A model generated the notes under the pieces. It searched no databases. It was not told the DNA's origin and saw only the letters and a program-made list of their open reading frames with translations. The position numbers and the translations under genes are program-made. A DNA stretch of 64,000 nt. Origin: Neoroseomonas sp943370125 (lineage in GTDB: Bacteria > Pseudomonadota > Alphaproteobacteria > Acetobacterales > Acetobacteraceae). The stretch is from the NCBI GenBank assembly GCA_943370125.1, contig CALRPR020000002.1:24814-88813 (forward strand), in the 5' to 3' direction. Below, one piece after another: positions 22,656 through 30,613 of this stretch (positions within the stretch are counted from its first letter, which is position 1; every line of letters begins with the position of its first letter).

Positions 22656-23627
22656 ATGAAGCCGCTGATTCTGACCATGGGTGAGCCCGCCGGGATCGGC
22701 GCGGAAATCACCGCCGGCGCCTGGCGCGCCTTGCGGGGCAGCGGGCCATGCTTTGCGCTGATAGATGATGCCGGGCGCGATTTCGGCGTGCCGGTGGCGC
22801 GGATTGCCGCCCCCGAAGAAGCCAATGCGGTCTTCGCGCAGGCCCTGCCCATTCTGCATCGGCCTTTGGCGGCGCCGGTGGTGCCCGGCAAGCCAAGCCC
22901 CGCCCATGCCAGCGCGGTGATTGGCGCGATTGAGGAAGCGGTGGCGCTGGCCAAATCAGGCCGTGCGGCGGGCGTGGTGACCAACCCGATCCAGAAGGCA
23001 AGCCTGACCGCCGCTGGCTTTCCGCATCCCGGCCATACGGAATTTCTGGGCGAATTGGCGGGCACAGGCGTGCCGCCCGTGATGATGCTCGCCTGCCCAG
23101 AACTCCGCGTTGTGCCGGTGACGGTGCATGAGGCACTGGCCAAGGCGATAGCGAGGCTGAACCCCGCGCTGATTATGGAGACCACCCGCATCGTGGATGC
23201 CGCGCTCAAGCGCGATTTCGGCATTGCCGCGCCGCGCTTGGCGATTGCAGGCTTGAACCCCCATGCCGGGGAAGCCGGCACCATGGGGCGGGAGGAAATT
23301 GACATCATCGCCCCTGCCATCGCGGCCTTGCGCGCCGAGGGTATTGATGCGCGCGGCCCCATGCCGCCGGATACCATGTTCACCGCGCTCGCGCGGCCTG
23401 GCTATGACGCGGCGATTTGCCTTTATCACGATCAGGCGCTGATCCCGATCAAGACCATTGATATGGCGGGCGGGGTGAATGTGACGCTCGGGCTTTCCAT
23501 CATCCGCACCAGCCCCGATCACGGCACGGCGCTAGATATTGCGGGCAAGGGCCTGGCCGATCCCGCTTCGCTGATTGCGGCCATAAGGCTGGCCGGTGAG
23601 CTTGCTGAAAAGAGAGGTTTGGCGTGA
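22656..23627 (+). CDS. pdxA: 4-hydroxythreonine-4-phosphate dehydrogenase (PdxA)
   Basis: The 323-residue protein has the PdxA hallmarks: MGEPAGIGAEI, VTNPIQKASL, the metal-ligand segments PGHTEFL, LNPHAGEAG and CLYHDQALIPIK, and the late RTSPDHGTALDIAG. It oxidises 4-phosphohydroxy-L-threonine to give the amino-ketone substrate of PdxJ, in the DXP-dependent vitamin B6 route in the cytoplasm. It overlaps pdxJ by 4 bp (GTGA), so both B6 enzymes are co-translated. Length is typical. Confidence 0.93.
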   Translation: MKPLILTMGEPAGIGAEITAGAWRALRGSGPCFALIDDAGRDFGVPVARIAAPEEANAVFAQALPILHRPLAAPVVPGKPSPAHASAVIGAIEEAVALAKSGRAAGVVTNPIQKASLTAAGFPHPGHTEFLGELAGTGVPPVMMLACPELRVVPVTVHEALAKAIARLNPALIMETTRIVDAALKRDFGIAAPRLAIAGLNPHAGEAGTMGREEIDIIAPAIAALRAEGIDARGPMPPDTMFTALARPGYDAAICLYHDQALIPIKTIDMAGGVNVTLGLSIIRTSPDHGTALDIAGKGLADPASLIAAIRLAGELAEKRGLA

Positions 23628-24355
23628 AGCATCTCGACCTATCGGTGAATGTTGATCATGTGGCGACGCTGCGCAATGCGCGCGGTGGGACGCATCCCTG
23701 CCCGGTGGAGGCTTCGCGCATTGCGGTGGAAGCCGGCGCTGATGGCATTACCGTGCATCTGCGCGAAGACCGCCGCCACATTAAGGACCGCGATGTAGAA
23801 CGCATCCGTGCCGAGATTGCGGCGCCCTTGAATTTCGAAATGGCGGCGACCGAAGAAATGGTCGCTTTCGCGGAACGTATCCGCCCGCCCTATTGCTGCC
23901 TTGTGCCGGAAAAACGCGCGGAGCTGACGACAGAAGGCGGCTTGGATGTGCTGCGCGCCGGGCCATCTTTGCGCGAAGCCGTGGCGCGGCTCCGCGTGGC
24001 CAATGTGCGTGTTTCGATTTTCATCGAAGCCGATGCGGCGCAGATTGAAGCGGCTGCGGCGATTGGCGCGGCGGCGATTGAAGTGCATACGGGCACTTAT
24101 GCGGAAGGGCCGGTGGCCGATCGGCCCAAGCAATTGGCGCGCTTGCAGGCGGGTGTGGCTGCGGCGCGGCGCGCGGGCTTGCTCTGCCATGCCGGGCATG
24201 GGCTGTCGTACGAGACCGTGACCGATATCGCCCGTATGGAGGAGGTGACGGAAATCTCCATCGGGCATTTCCTGATTTCACAAAGCGTTTTTGAAGGGCT
24301 GCCCGCGGTGGTGCGTCGTTTCAAGGCGCTGATCGCCGCTGCGCGTGGCGCTTGA
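23624..24355 (+). CDS. pdxJ: Pyridoxine 5'-phosphate synthase (PdxJ)
   Basis: A 243-residue TIM-barrel enzyme with the PdxJ signatures LSVNVDHVATLRNARGG, ITVHLREDRRHI, FEMAATEEM, IEVHTGTYAEG and GHGLSYETV. It condenses 1-deoxyxylulose 5-phosphate with the PdxA product to form pyridoxine 5'-phosphate. The GTG start overlaps the pdxA stop. A hydrolase gene follows 7 bp later with a good ribosome-binding site, so the transcript probably continues. Confidence 0.94.
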   Translation: MKHLDLSVNVDHVATLRNARGGTHPCPVEASRIAVEAGADGITVHLREDRRHIKDRDVERIRAEIAAPLNFEMAATEEMVAFAERIRPPYCCLVPEKRAELTTEGGLDVLRAGPSLREAVARLRVANVRVSIFIEADAAQIEAAAAIGAAAIEVHTGTYAEGPVADRPKQLARLQAGVAAARRAGLLCHAGHGLSYETVTDIARMEEVTEISIGHFLISQSVFEGLPAVVRRFKALIAAARGA

Positions 24356-24362
24356 GGAGAGT

Positions 24363-25166
24363 ATGATGCCGACAATGACCGTTGATGGTTATCCGATTGC
24401 CTATGCCGAAGCCGGTAGTGGCACGCCTGTGGTGATGGTGCATGGCACTTTGGGGGATCAGCGTTCCTTCGCGGGGCAGATGGAAGCTTTTGGCGCGCAA
24501 TATCACGCGGTTTCGATGAGCCTGCGCCATTGCTGGCCGGATAAGTGGCGCGAGGATGGAGATTTCACCATTGCGCGCCATACGGCGGATGCGGCGGGCT
24601 TCATTCGTGGGCTTGGCAAGGGCCGCGTGCATTTGATTGGCCATTCGCGCGGCGGGCATATCGCCTTTCGTGTGGCGCAGCATCATCCGGAATTGCTGGA
24701 ATCGGTCGTGTTGCTGGAACCTGGTGGCGAATTGGATGAAAGCCTTGGTGGCGCACCGCCGGCAGGCAATCAGGCATCGGCCTTTGCGCGCGGCGCGGCG
24801 TTGATCTGCGAAGGCAAGATTGAAGAAGGCCTGACGGTTGTTGCCGAGCATACGGGCGGGCAGGGCGCCTGGGCGAAGCGTTCGGAAGCGCGCAAGACAG
24901 TCAATCGCGACAATGCGACAACCTTGCTTGGGCAGATCAAGGAACAGCGCAAGCCCTATGCGCGGGCCGAGGCAGCGGGGATCACGACGCGCACGCTATT
25001 GGTGGGGGGTGATCAATCCCAACCGCAATTCGGGCGTATTCTGGATGCTTTGGAGGGCGTGATGCCCAATGCGCAGCGTGTGACGATTGCGCGCGCTGCG
25101 CATAGTGTGCAGGCGGATAATCCGGCTGATTTCAACGCGGCGGTTCTGAGGTTTCTTGCGTCCTAA
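24363..25166 (+). CDS. Alpha/beta hydrolase
   Basis: A 267-residue alpha/beta hydrolase without a signal peptide. It shows the oxyanion region VMVHGTLGD, the nucleophile elbow GHSRGG, an acid region near LLVGGDQSQP and a late histidine in RAAHSVQADNP, so the catalytic set looks complete. The start at 24363 follows GAGGAGAGT 7 bp after pdxJ; a second ATG directly follows. It is probably part of the pdxA-pdxJ transcript, but no vitamin B6 link is known. The substrate is unknown, most likely an ester or epoxide-like small molecule. Confidence 0.8.
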   Translation: MMPTMTVDGYPIAYAEAGSGTPVVMVHGTLGDQRSFAGQMEAFGAQYHAVSMSLRHCWPDKWREDGDFTIARHTADAAGFIRGLGKGRVHLIGHSRGGHIAFRVAQHHPELLESVVLLEPGGELDESLGGAPPAGNQASAFARGAALICEGKIEEGLTVVAEHTGGQGAWAKRSEARKTVNRDNATTLLGQIKEQRKPYARAEAAGITTRTLLVGGDQSQPQFGRILDALEGVMPNAQRVTIARAAHSVQADNPADFNAAVLRFLAS

Positions 25167-25263
25167 GTTTCGGCGGGGTCCGGGGTAACAGGCTTTTGTT
25201 TGGCGCGCAGCCGCCACACCAACCCTGCGCGCGCCGCCGGCTTACGCCAGCGGCCACCCCGGC

Positions 25264-25292
25264 GGGGGCTTGGGGGCGGAGCCCCCGGTTTT
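25264..25292 (+). terminator. Terminator hairpin between convergent genes
   Basis: GGGGGCT and AGCCCCC form a 7-bp stem around a 9-base loop, followed by GGTTTT. It terminates the plus-strand hydrolase transcript. It abuts the stop of the opposite WD40-cytochrome gene. Confidence 0.65.
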
Positions 25293-26549
25293 CTAACGCG
25301 TCGCCCGTTCCAAAAACCGCAGCAGTGCCGCCAAATCTTCCGCATTATCCACGCGCTGCACGGGCATTTTCGTCCCCGGTGTCACCACATCGGGGCCGCG
25401 CGTGAATAGATCGCCAATGGTTGTTGCGTCCCAGGTGATGTCTCCGCGGGCGAGGCGTTCCGAATAGGCATAGCCGGGCAGGGACCCCATGCGGCGGCCG
25501 AAAATGCCGTGCAAATGCGGCCCGGCCATGGGGCCGGCATCGGGGGTCAGGGCGTGGCAGGCGCTGCAGGCGCGAAAGACTTGTGCGCCATGGGCATCAA
25601 GCCCTGGCGGCAGATTAGCACCAGTAGGGGCGGCGATGGGGCCGATGGCGCGGCCGCTCAGCGCATTCCAGCGCCGCACTTGTCGGTCAGCGCCGCCGGT
25701 CCATAGCAGGCGCCCATCAGGGGCGAAGGCCACGGACCAGACCGGCAGGCCGGGGCCTTCCAGCGTGTGCAGCAGGCGCGCTGCCTCCACGCCCCAGATC
25801 GTTACATTGCCACCGAGGGACGCCACGGCCAGCCGCGCGCCTGTGGCATCAAGGCTGAGGGCGACGATGGGCCGCGCGCCCGCTTCCACTTCGCGCATCG
25901 CGCCATTGGGCGCGATCAGGCGCAGCACGCCATCCACGCCACCGGCGGCGAGGCCCCCGTCAGGCAGCGCGATCAACGCATTCAGCGGCAGGCCGGCTTC
26001 GGCGATGATTTGGTTGCTGCCATTGGCGGCCCAAAGGCGAATGGTGCCGTCGAAGCCCGCGCTTACCAGCGCGCCATCGGGGCGGAAGGCGACTGCGTTC
26101 ACATTGCCGCGATGGCCTTGCAGGATTTGCGCGCTGCCATCGGCAAGGCTCCAAAGGCGCACCGATCCATCCCAGGCGGCGGAGGCCAGGAAGCCGCCAC
26201 GCGCGGCGAGGGCCGCGATCTGCCCCGTATGCCCTTCCAGGATTTGCGCTGGCGCCGCGCCAAGCCCCGGCGCCCAAAGCGCGATGCGCCCGCCTTCGCC
26301 CGCGCTCGCGATGCGCCCATCGGGCAGAAGGGCCAGTGCGTTGACACTACCGCGATGCCAGCGCGCCACGGCGCGCGCCTGGCCGGCGCTTGCATCCCAT
26401 AGGATCACGGCGTGGTCGAAACCGGCGGAGACAATGTGCTGCCCATCCGGCAGGGGCAAAACGGCGCGCACAGGGCCTCCATGACCGGTCAAATCCTGCG
26501 CCAGCGCGGGCGCAGCAAGCAGCAGGAACACCCAGAAAAAGCGCCGCAT
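25293..26549 (-). CDS. Exported WD40 beta-propeller fused to a class I cytochrome c
   Basis: The 418-residue protein has a signal peptide (FFWVFLLLAAPALAQ), then about seven WD40-type repeats (~20-315, e.g. GHTGQIAALAARGG, GSVRLWSLADG, GTIRLWAANGS). The C-terminal domain has a single heme-binding CSACH (328-332) and an axial Met395 in GTKMPV, as in cytochrome c2. So it is a periplasmic c-type cytochrome on a propeller scaffold. The ATG overlaps the stop of the upstream SDR gene (TGATG), so the two are coupled. An electron-transfer role with a propeller docking or sensing surface is inferred. The partner is unknown. Confidence 0.83.
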   Translation of the reverse strand: MRRFFWVFLLLAAPALAQDLTGHGGPVRAVLPLPDGQHIVSAGFDHAVILWDASAGQARAVARWHRGSVNALALLPDGRIASAGEGGRIALWAPGLGAAPAQILEGHTGQIAALAARGGFLASAAWDGSVRLWSLADGSAQILQGHRGNVNAVAFRPDGALVSAGFDGTIRLWAANGSNQIIAEAGLPLNALIALPDGGLAAGGVDGVLRLIAPNGAMREVEAGARPIVALSLDATGARLAVASLGGNVTIWGVEAARLLHTLEGPGLPVWSVAFAPDGRLLWTGGADRQVRRWNALSGRAIGPIAAPTGANLPPGLDAHGAQVFRACSACHALTPDAGPMAGPHLHGIFGRRMGSLPGYAYSERLARGDITWDATTIGDLFTRGPDVVTPGTKMPVQRVDNAEDLAALLRFLERATR

Positions 26550-27298
26550 CACATCACCACCCCGCCGCTGACATGGATGGATTGCCCGGTGATGTAACCC
26601 GCGCCTGCTGAGGCAAGAAAGGCGATGGTGGCGGCCACATCATCGGGCGTGCCAAGGCGCTTCAGTGGGATGCGTGCGGTGATTTCATCCCATTGCGCTG
26701 CGGAAAGCGCTGCATGGGCGCCGGGGTCTTTGCGCGTATAGCCCGGCACCACCGCATTCACCGTGACTGTCGGCGCCCATTCAATGGCGAGTGCGCGGAC
26801 CAGCGCTTCCACAGCCGCTTTGGCGGCGGCCGAAGCCGGGAAGGTGGTGACATCATTGCGGAAAAGATGTGCCACAAAGGAAGAAACCGCGATCAGGCGC
26901 GGGTCTTGCCCTGCCGCCAGATGCGGCGCTGCGGCGCGGGCCAGGCGCAGGAAGCTGAAGGTGATGGCCTCATGGCTTTTGGCAAAGCCGGCATCGGTCA
27001 GGGCGCTGATTTGGGTGCGGTCAGCAAAGCCGGCATTGGCCACCAGCACATCCAAGCCGCCGAGCGCAGTGATGGTTTCCGCAACCAGTCGCGCCGGCGC
27101 CTCGGCTTCGGTGAAATCGCCGAAGGCTTCCGCAACCTGCGCGCCTTTTTCCCGCGCGGCGGCGGCAACACGCGCCAGGGCTTCGCGATTGGCCCGCGTG
27201 TGCAGCATCAGCGCCACGCCGGGGGCGGCGAAGGCGCGGGCTGTCGCCGCGCCAATGCCACTCGCTGCCCCGGTAATCAGAATGCGTCTTGCCGCCAT
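26549..27298 (-). CDS. SDR family protein lacking the catalytic tyrosine
   Basis: A 249-residue short-chain dehydrogenase fold with the cofactor loop GAASGIGAAT and VANAG motif, and a C-terminal GYITGQSIHVSGG. In the usual YxxxK site, Lys160 is kept but the Tyr position is Ser156 (PASAAAKAA). A serine in AVSSF is present. The protein therefore may be an atypical or inactive SDR. It is coupled to the WD40-cytochrome c gene downstream, an unusual partner. The N-terminus is well supported by a start just before the Rossmann strand. Divergent from the CtBP-like gene by 110 bp. Confidence 0.78.
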   Translation of the reverse strand: MAARRILITGAASGIGAATARAFAAPGVALMLHTRANREALARVAAAAREKGAQVAEAFGDFTEAEAPARLVAETITALGGLDVLVANAGFADRTQISALTDAGFAKSHEAITFSFLRLARAAAPHLAAGQDPRLIAVSSFVAHLFRNDVTTFPASAAAKAAVEALVRALAIEWAPTVTVNAVVPGYTRKDPGAHAALSAAQWDEITARIPLKRLGTPDDVAATIAFLASAGAGYITGQSIHVSGGVVM

Positions 27299-27408
27299 GA
27301 TCCCGCCCCTGTCTTGTTTGGCGCAGGATAAGCCAGCGCGGCGCCATTGCCAGCCCCGCCCGCCCGCCCCATCCTGACGCTAAATCAGCCAACCAAGGGA
27401 AATGCCAA

Positions 27409-28419
27409 ATGACACTCACCGTGCTTGAACCGGAAGGGCTCTATCCGACGACGGAGTTGGAACAGCGTATCATGGGGCCAGGCGTGCGCATCCTGCAGGG
27501 GGCGTGCAAGACCTCCCTCGCGGAATTGCCCGATGAGCTTTGCCAGCAGGCGGAAGGGCTGATGACGCTGCGCATGGCAGTCCCCGCCGATCAGATCGCG
27601 CGTTTCCCGAAGCTCAAAGTCGTGATCCGCATGGGCGTGGGGTATGACCGGGTGGATCGCGCGGCTTGCGCGGCGCGCGGCATCAAGGTGTGCAATGTGC
27701 CGGATTACGGCACGCAGGAAGTGGCGGAATTCGCGGTGCTGATGGCGCTTGGGTTAAGGCGCGGATTGACGCTGTATCATGATACGCAGCGCGGCCCGAC
27801 GCCCGCGAAATGGGCGGTGATGCCCCACCCGGCGGTGCGTCGGCAGGAAGTGCAAACCTTCGGCATTCTGGGCCTCGGGCGCATTGGCACGGCAGCGGCC
27901 TTGCGCGCCAAGGCGCTGGGTTATCGCGTGGTGTTTTATGACCCGTCTTTGCCCAATGGGTCAGACCGCGCCATTGGTGTCACGCGCTGCCGGACCATGG
28001 ATGAAATGCTGGCGCAAGCCGATGTGCTTTCCATCCATTGCCCGCTGACGCGCAAAACGCGGGGTTTGATCGGTGAGCGTGAATTGCGCCTGCTGCCGAA
28101 GGATGCCGTGGTGGTGAATACGGCGCGCGGCCCGATTCTGGATATTGATGCTTTGGAACGCGTTTTGCGCGATGGGCATGTGGCGGCAGCGGGGCTTGAT
28201 GTGATCCCGGTGGAACCGCCGGTCGAACCCGTGCCTTCTCTGCTGCAAGCCTATCGCAACAAGGAAGAATGGCTTGCGGGTCGGCTGATCATCACGCCGC
28301 ATATCGCCTTCCATACGCCTCAGGCTTGGGATGATATCCGCCTGAAAAGCGCCGAGACCATGCGCGATGTGCTGGTGGAGGGGCTGAATACCAATGTCAT
28401 CCCGCCCGAGTCTGATTGA
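27409..28419 (+). CDS. C-terminal-binding-protein-like D-2-hydroxyacid dehydrogenase
   Basis: The 336-residue protein has the D-isomer 2-hydroxyacid dehydrogenase layout: a substrate domain with MGVGYDRVD, the Rossmann loop GILGLGRIGTAAA, the catalytic Arg in NTARGP, and PHIAFHT with the catalytic His. The insertion with PVEPPVEPVPSL and the RGPTPAKWAV segment favour the CtBP subgroup over PGDH or GhrA. It should use NAD(H) on a 2-keto acid in the cytoplasm. The start follows AAGGGAAATG. It stands alone, divergent from the SDR gene. The physiological substrate is unknown. Confidence 0.82.
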   Translation: MTLTVLEPEGLYPTTELEQRIMGPGVRILQGACKTSLAELPDELCQQAEGLMTLRMAVPADQIARFPKLKVVIRMGVGYDRVDRAACAARGIKVCNVPDYGTQEVAEFAVLMALGLRRGLTLYHDTQRGPTPAKWAVMPHPAVRRQEVQTFGILGLGRIGTAAALRAKALGYRVVFYDPSLPNGSDRAIGVTRCRTMDEMLAQADVLSIHCPLTRKTRGLIGERELRLLPKDAVVVNTARGPILDIDALERVLRDGHVAAAGLDVIPVEPPVEPVPSLLQAYRNKEEWLAGRLIITPHIAFHTPQAWDDIRLKSAETMRDVLVEGLNTNVIPPESD

Positions 28420-28483
28420 TCAACTGGGCTGATTTCCCCAGCATGGCGCGTTATATAGGCGGAAAGACAATTGGGAGTTTCCG

Positions 28484-29524
28484 ATGAATAGACGCACCAT
28501 GCTGGCGGCGCCTTTGGCCGCGCCGTTGCTGGCAGCTTCTGTGGCCCAGGCGCAGGCGGCGCTGGTGACGGAAGAATTCATGATCCCGGCAGGCGATGCG
28601 GGGATTGAGCTTTTCCTGCGCAATAAGCGCCCGGAAAACTTGAACGCCTTTACCCCCGCGCGGACGGTGCTGTTCGTGCATGATGCGACCTATCCGGCGC
28701 ATACGGCGTTTGACTTGCCGCTCGGTGGCCTTTCCTGGATGGATTATATCGCAGGCCAGGGTTTTGATGTTTGGTGCCTGGATATTCGCGGCTATGGCCG
28801 CAGCACGCGCCCCCCGGAAATGAGCCAACCGCCAGAGGCCAATCCGCCCATCGTGCGGGGCGATACGGCGGTGAAGGATATCGGCACCGCCGCCGCCTTC
28901 ATCCGCGAAAGGCGGAATGTGGCGAAGCTGGTGCATATCGGCTGGTCCTGGGGCAGCGCGCTGATGGGCCGCTTCGCGGCTGATAATCCCGCGCTGGTGG
29001 AACGCCTGGTGCTGTTCGCGCCGGGCTGGTTGCGTGATGGGCCAAGCCTTGCCGGTGGCGCCGCGACTGCGACTCTAGGCGCTTATCGGACCGTGACCCA
29101 GGCTCAGGCGCGGGAACGCTGGATGACGGGTGTGCCGGAAGGCAAGCGCGCCGGCCTTATTCCGCCCGGCTGGTTTGAACATTGGGCGGGCGTCACCTGG
29201 GCGACCGATCCGGAAGGCATGCGCCGCAATCCGCAAAGCCTGCGCGCACCCAATGGCGTGCTGCTGGATAGCCGGGAATATGCCCAGGCTGGCCGGCCCT
29301 TCTGGGACCCGGCCAAGGTCACCGCGCCCACCCTACTCGTGGTAGCGGAATGGGACCGCGATACGCCGCCCAGCATGGCACTCGCGATTTTCCCGCTGCT
29401 GACGAATAGCCCAGGCAAACGCCTGGTGGTGCTGGGCGAAGGCACGCATACCATTGTGATGGAACGCAATCGCGGCGCGCTATTCCAGGCGGTGCAGGGC
29501 TTCCTGGTGGAAGTGGCGGCCTGA
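28484..29524 (+). CDS. Exported alpha/beta hydrolase
   Basis: A 346-residue alpha/beta hydrolase with a twin-arginine-like signal (MNRRTMLAAPLAAPLL... AQA). The fold shows VLFVHDATYP, the nucleophile elbow GWSWGS, an acid loop in VVAEWDRDTPP and a late His in EGTHTIV. It is probably secreted to the periplasm. Ribosome-binding site TGGGAG precedes the ATG. It lies 64 bp after the CtBP-like gene and 60 bp before glpX on the same strand. The substrate is unknown; its size and extended lid suggest an epoxide hydrolase or esterase type. Confidence 0.78.
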   Translation: MNRRTMLAAPLAAPLLAASVAQAQAALVTEEFMIPAGDAGIELFLRNKRPENLNAFTPARTVLFVHDATYPAHTAFDLPLGGLSWMDYIAGQGFDVWCLDIRGYGRSTRPPEMSQPPEANPPIVRGDTAVKDIGTAAAFIRERRNVAKLVHIGWSWGSALMGRFAADNPALVERLVLFAPGWLRDGPSLAGGAATATLGAYRTVTQAQARERWMTGVPEGKRAGLIPPGWFEHWAGVTWATDPEGMRRNPQSLRAPNGVLLDSREYAQAGRPFWDPAKVTAPTLLVVAEWDRDTPPSMALAIFPLLTNSPGKRLVVLGEGTHTIVMERNRGALFQAVQGFLVEVAA

Positions 29525-29584
29525 GGGGGCATCCCGCCCCGCGCCGTGCTAAATCCTGCTTGAACGAATCGGAGACCGCCTTTC

Positions 29585-30595
29585 ATGTCCAAACCCGCCC
29601 CCTCGCCCGGCCTGGTTGTTGATCGCAACCTGGCACTTGAACTGGTGCGCGTGACGGAAGCTGCGGCACTCGCGGCCTCCCGCTGGATTGGCCGGGGTGA
29701 CAAGAACGCCGCCGATGGCGCCGCGGTGGAAGCCATGCGCAAGGCCTTCGATACGGTCGCCATCACCGGCACGGTCGTGATCGGCGAAGGCGAGATGGAT
29801 GAGGCGCCGATGCTCTATATCGGCGAGAAGGTCGGGCTTTACGCCAAGGCCGGCGGCGGGCCGGAAGTGGATATCGCGGTTGACCCGCTGGAGGGTACCT
29901 CCATCACCGCCAAGGGCGGGCCGAATGCGATTGCGACTGTGGCGCTTGCGGAAAAGGGCGGGTTTTTGCATGCGCCCGATATTTACATGGACAAGCTCGC
30001 GGTCGGGCCTGGTCTGCCGGAAGGCATTGTAGATCTGGATGCGAAGCCTGAGGAAAACCTTCGCGAATTGGCGCGCGCCAAGAAATGCGAGATTGGCGAT
30101 TTGATGGTCTGCACGCTGGATCGCGACCGGCATAAGGAAATGATCCGCGCCTGTCGCGCTGCCGGCGCGCGCATCATGCTGCTGGGCGATGGCGATGTCT
30201 CCGGCGTGATTGCGGTCAGCCAGCCGGAAGCGGGCGTGGATATCTATATGGGCTCGGGCGGCGCGCCTGAAGGTGTGCTGGCAGCGGCGGCTTTGCGCTG
30301 CATTGGCGGGCAGATGCAAGGCCGGCTGATGTTCGAAAATGAGGAACAGATCGCGCGTGCGCTTTCCATGCGCATCACCGATCCCCACCGCAAATACAGT
30401 GTCGAGGAAATGGCCAAGGGCGATGTGATGTTCGCGGCCACGGGCGTGACAAGCGGCGCCATGTTGCGCGGTGTGCGGCGTTTTGCGGGTGGTGCTTACA
30501 CGCATTCCATCGTCATGCGGTCCAAATCCGGCACGGTGCGCTATGTGGAAGGGCATCATAATTTCGCGCGCAAGCCCAGCGCCTTTATCGCTTGA
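29585..30595 (+). CDS. glpX: Class II fructose-1,6-bisphosphatase (GlpX)
   Basis: The 336-residue protein carries the GlpX signatures GEGEMDEAPMLYIGE, VDPLEGTSITAKGGPNA and GSGGAPEGVLAAAALRC. These supply the metal-binding acidic residues. It hydrolyses fructose 1,6-bisphosphate to fructose 6-phosphate in gluconeogenesis and, in many Alphaproteobacteria, is the only or main FBPase. The ribosome-binding site is GGAGACC. It lies 18 bp before recJ and is likely co-transcribed with it, a pairing common in Alphaproteobacteria. Confidence 0.93.
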   Translation: MSKPAPSPGLVVDRNLALELVRVTEAAALAASRWIGRGDKNAADGAAVEAMRKAFDTVAITGTVVIGEGEMDEAPMLYIGEKVGLYAKAGGGPEVDIAVDPLEGTSITAKGGPNAIATVALAEKGGFLHAPDIYMDKLAVGPGLPEGIVDLDAKPEENLRELARAKKCEIGDLMVCTLDRDRHKEMIRACRAAGARIMLLGDGDVSGVIAVSQPEAGVDIYMGSGGAPEGVLAAAALRCIGGQMQGRLMFENEEQIARALSMRITDPHRKYSVEEMAKGDVMFAATGVTSGAMLRGVRRFAGGAYTHSIVMRSKSGTVRYVEGHHNFARKPSAFIA

Positions 30596-30613
30596 TCAGG
30601 GCGCGCGTAATTC

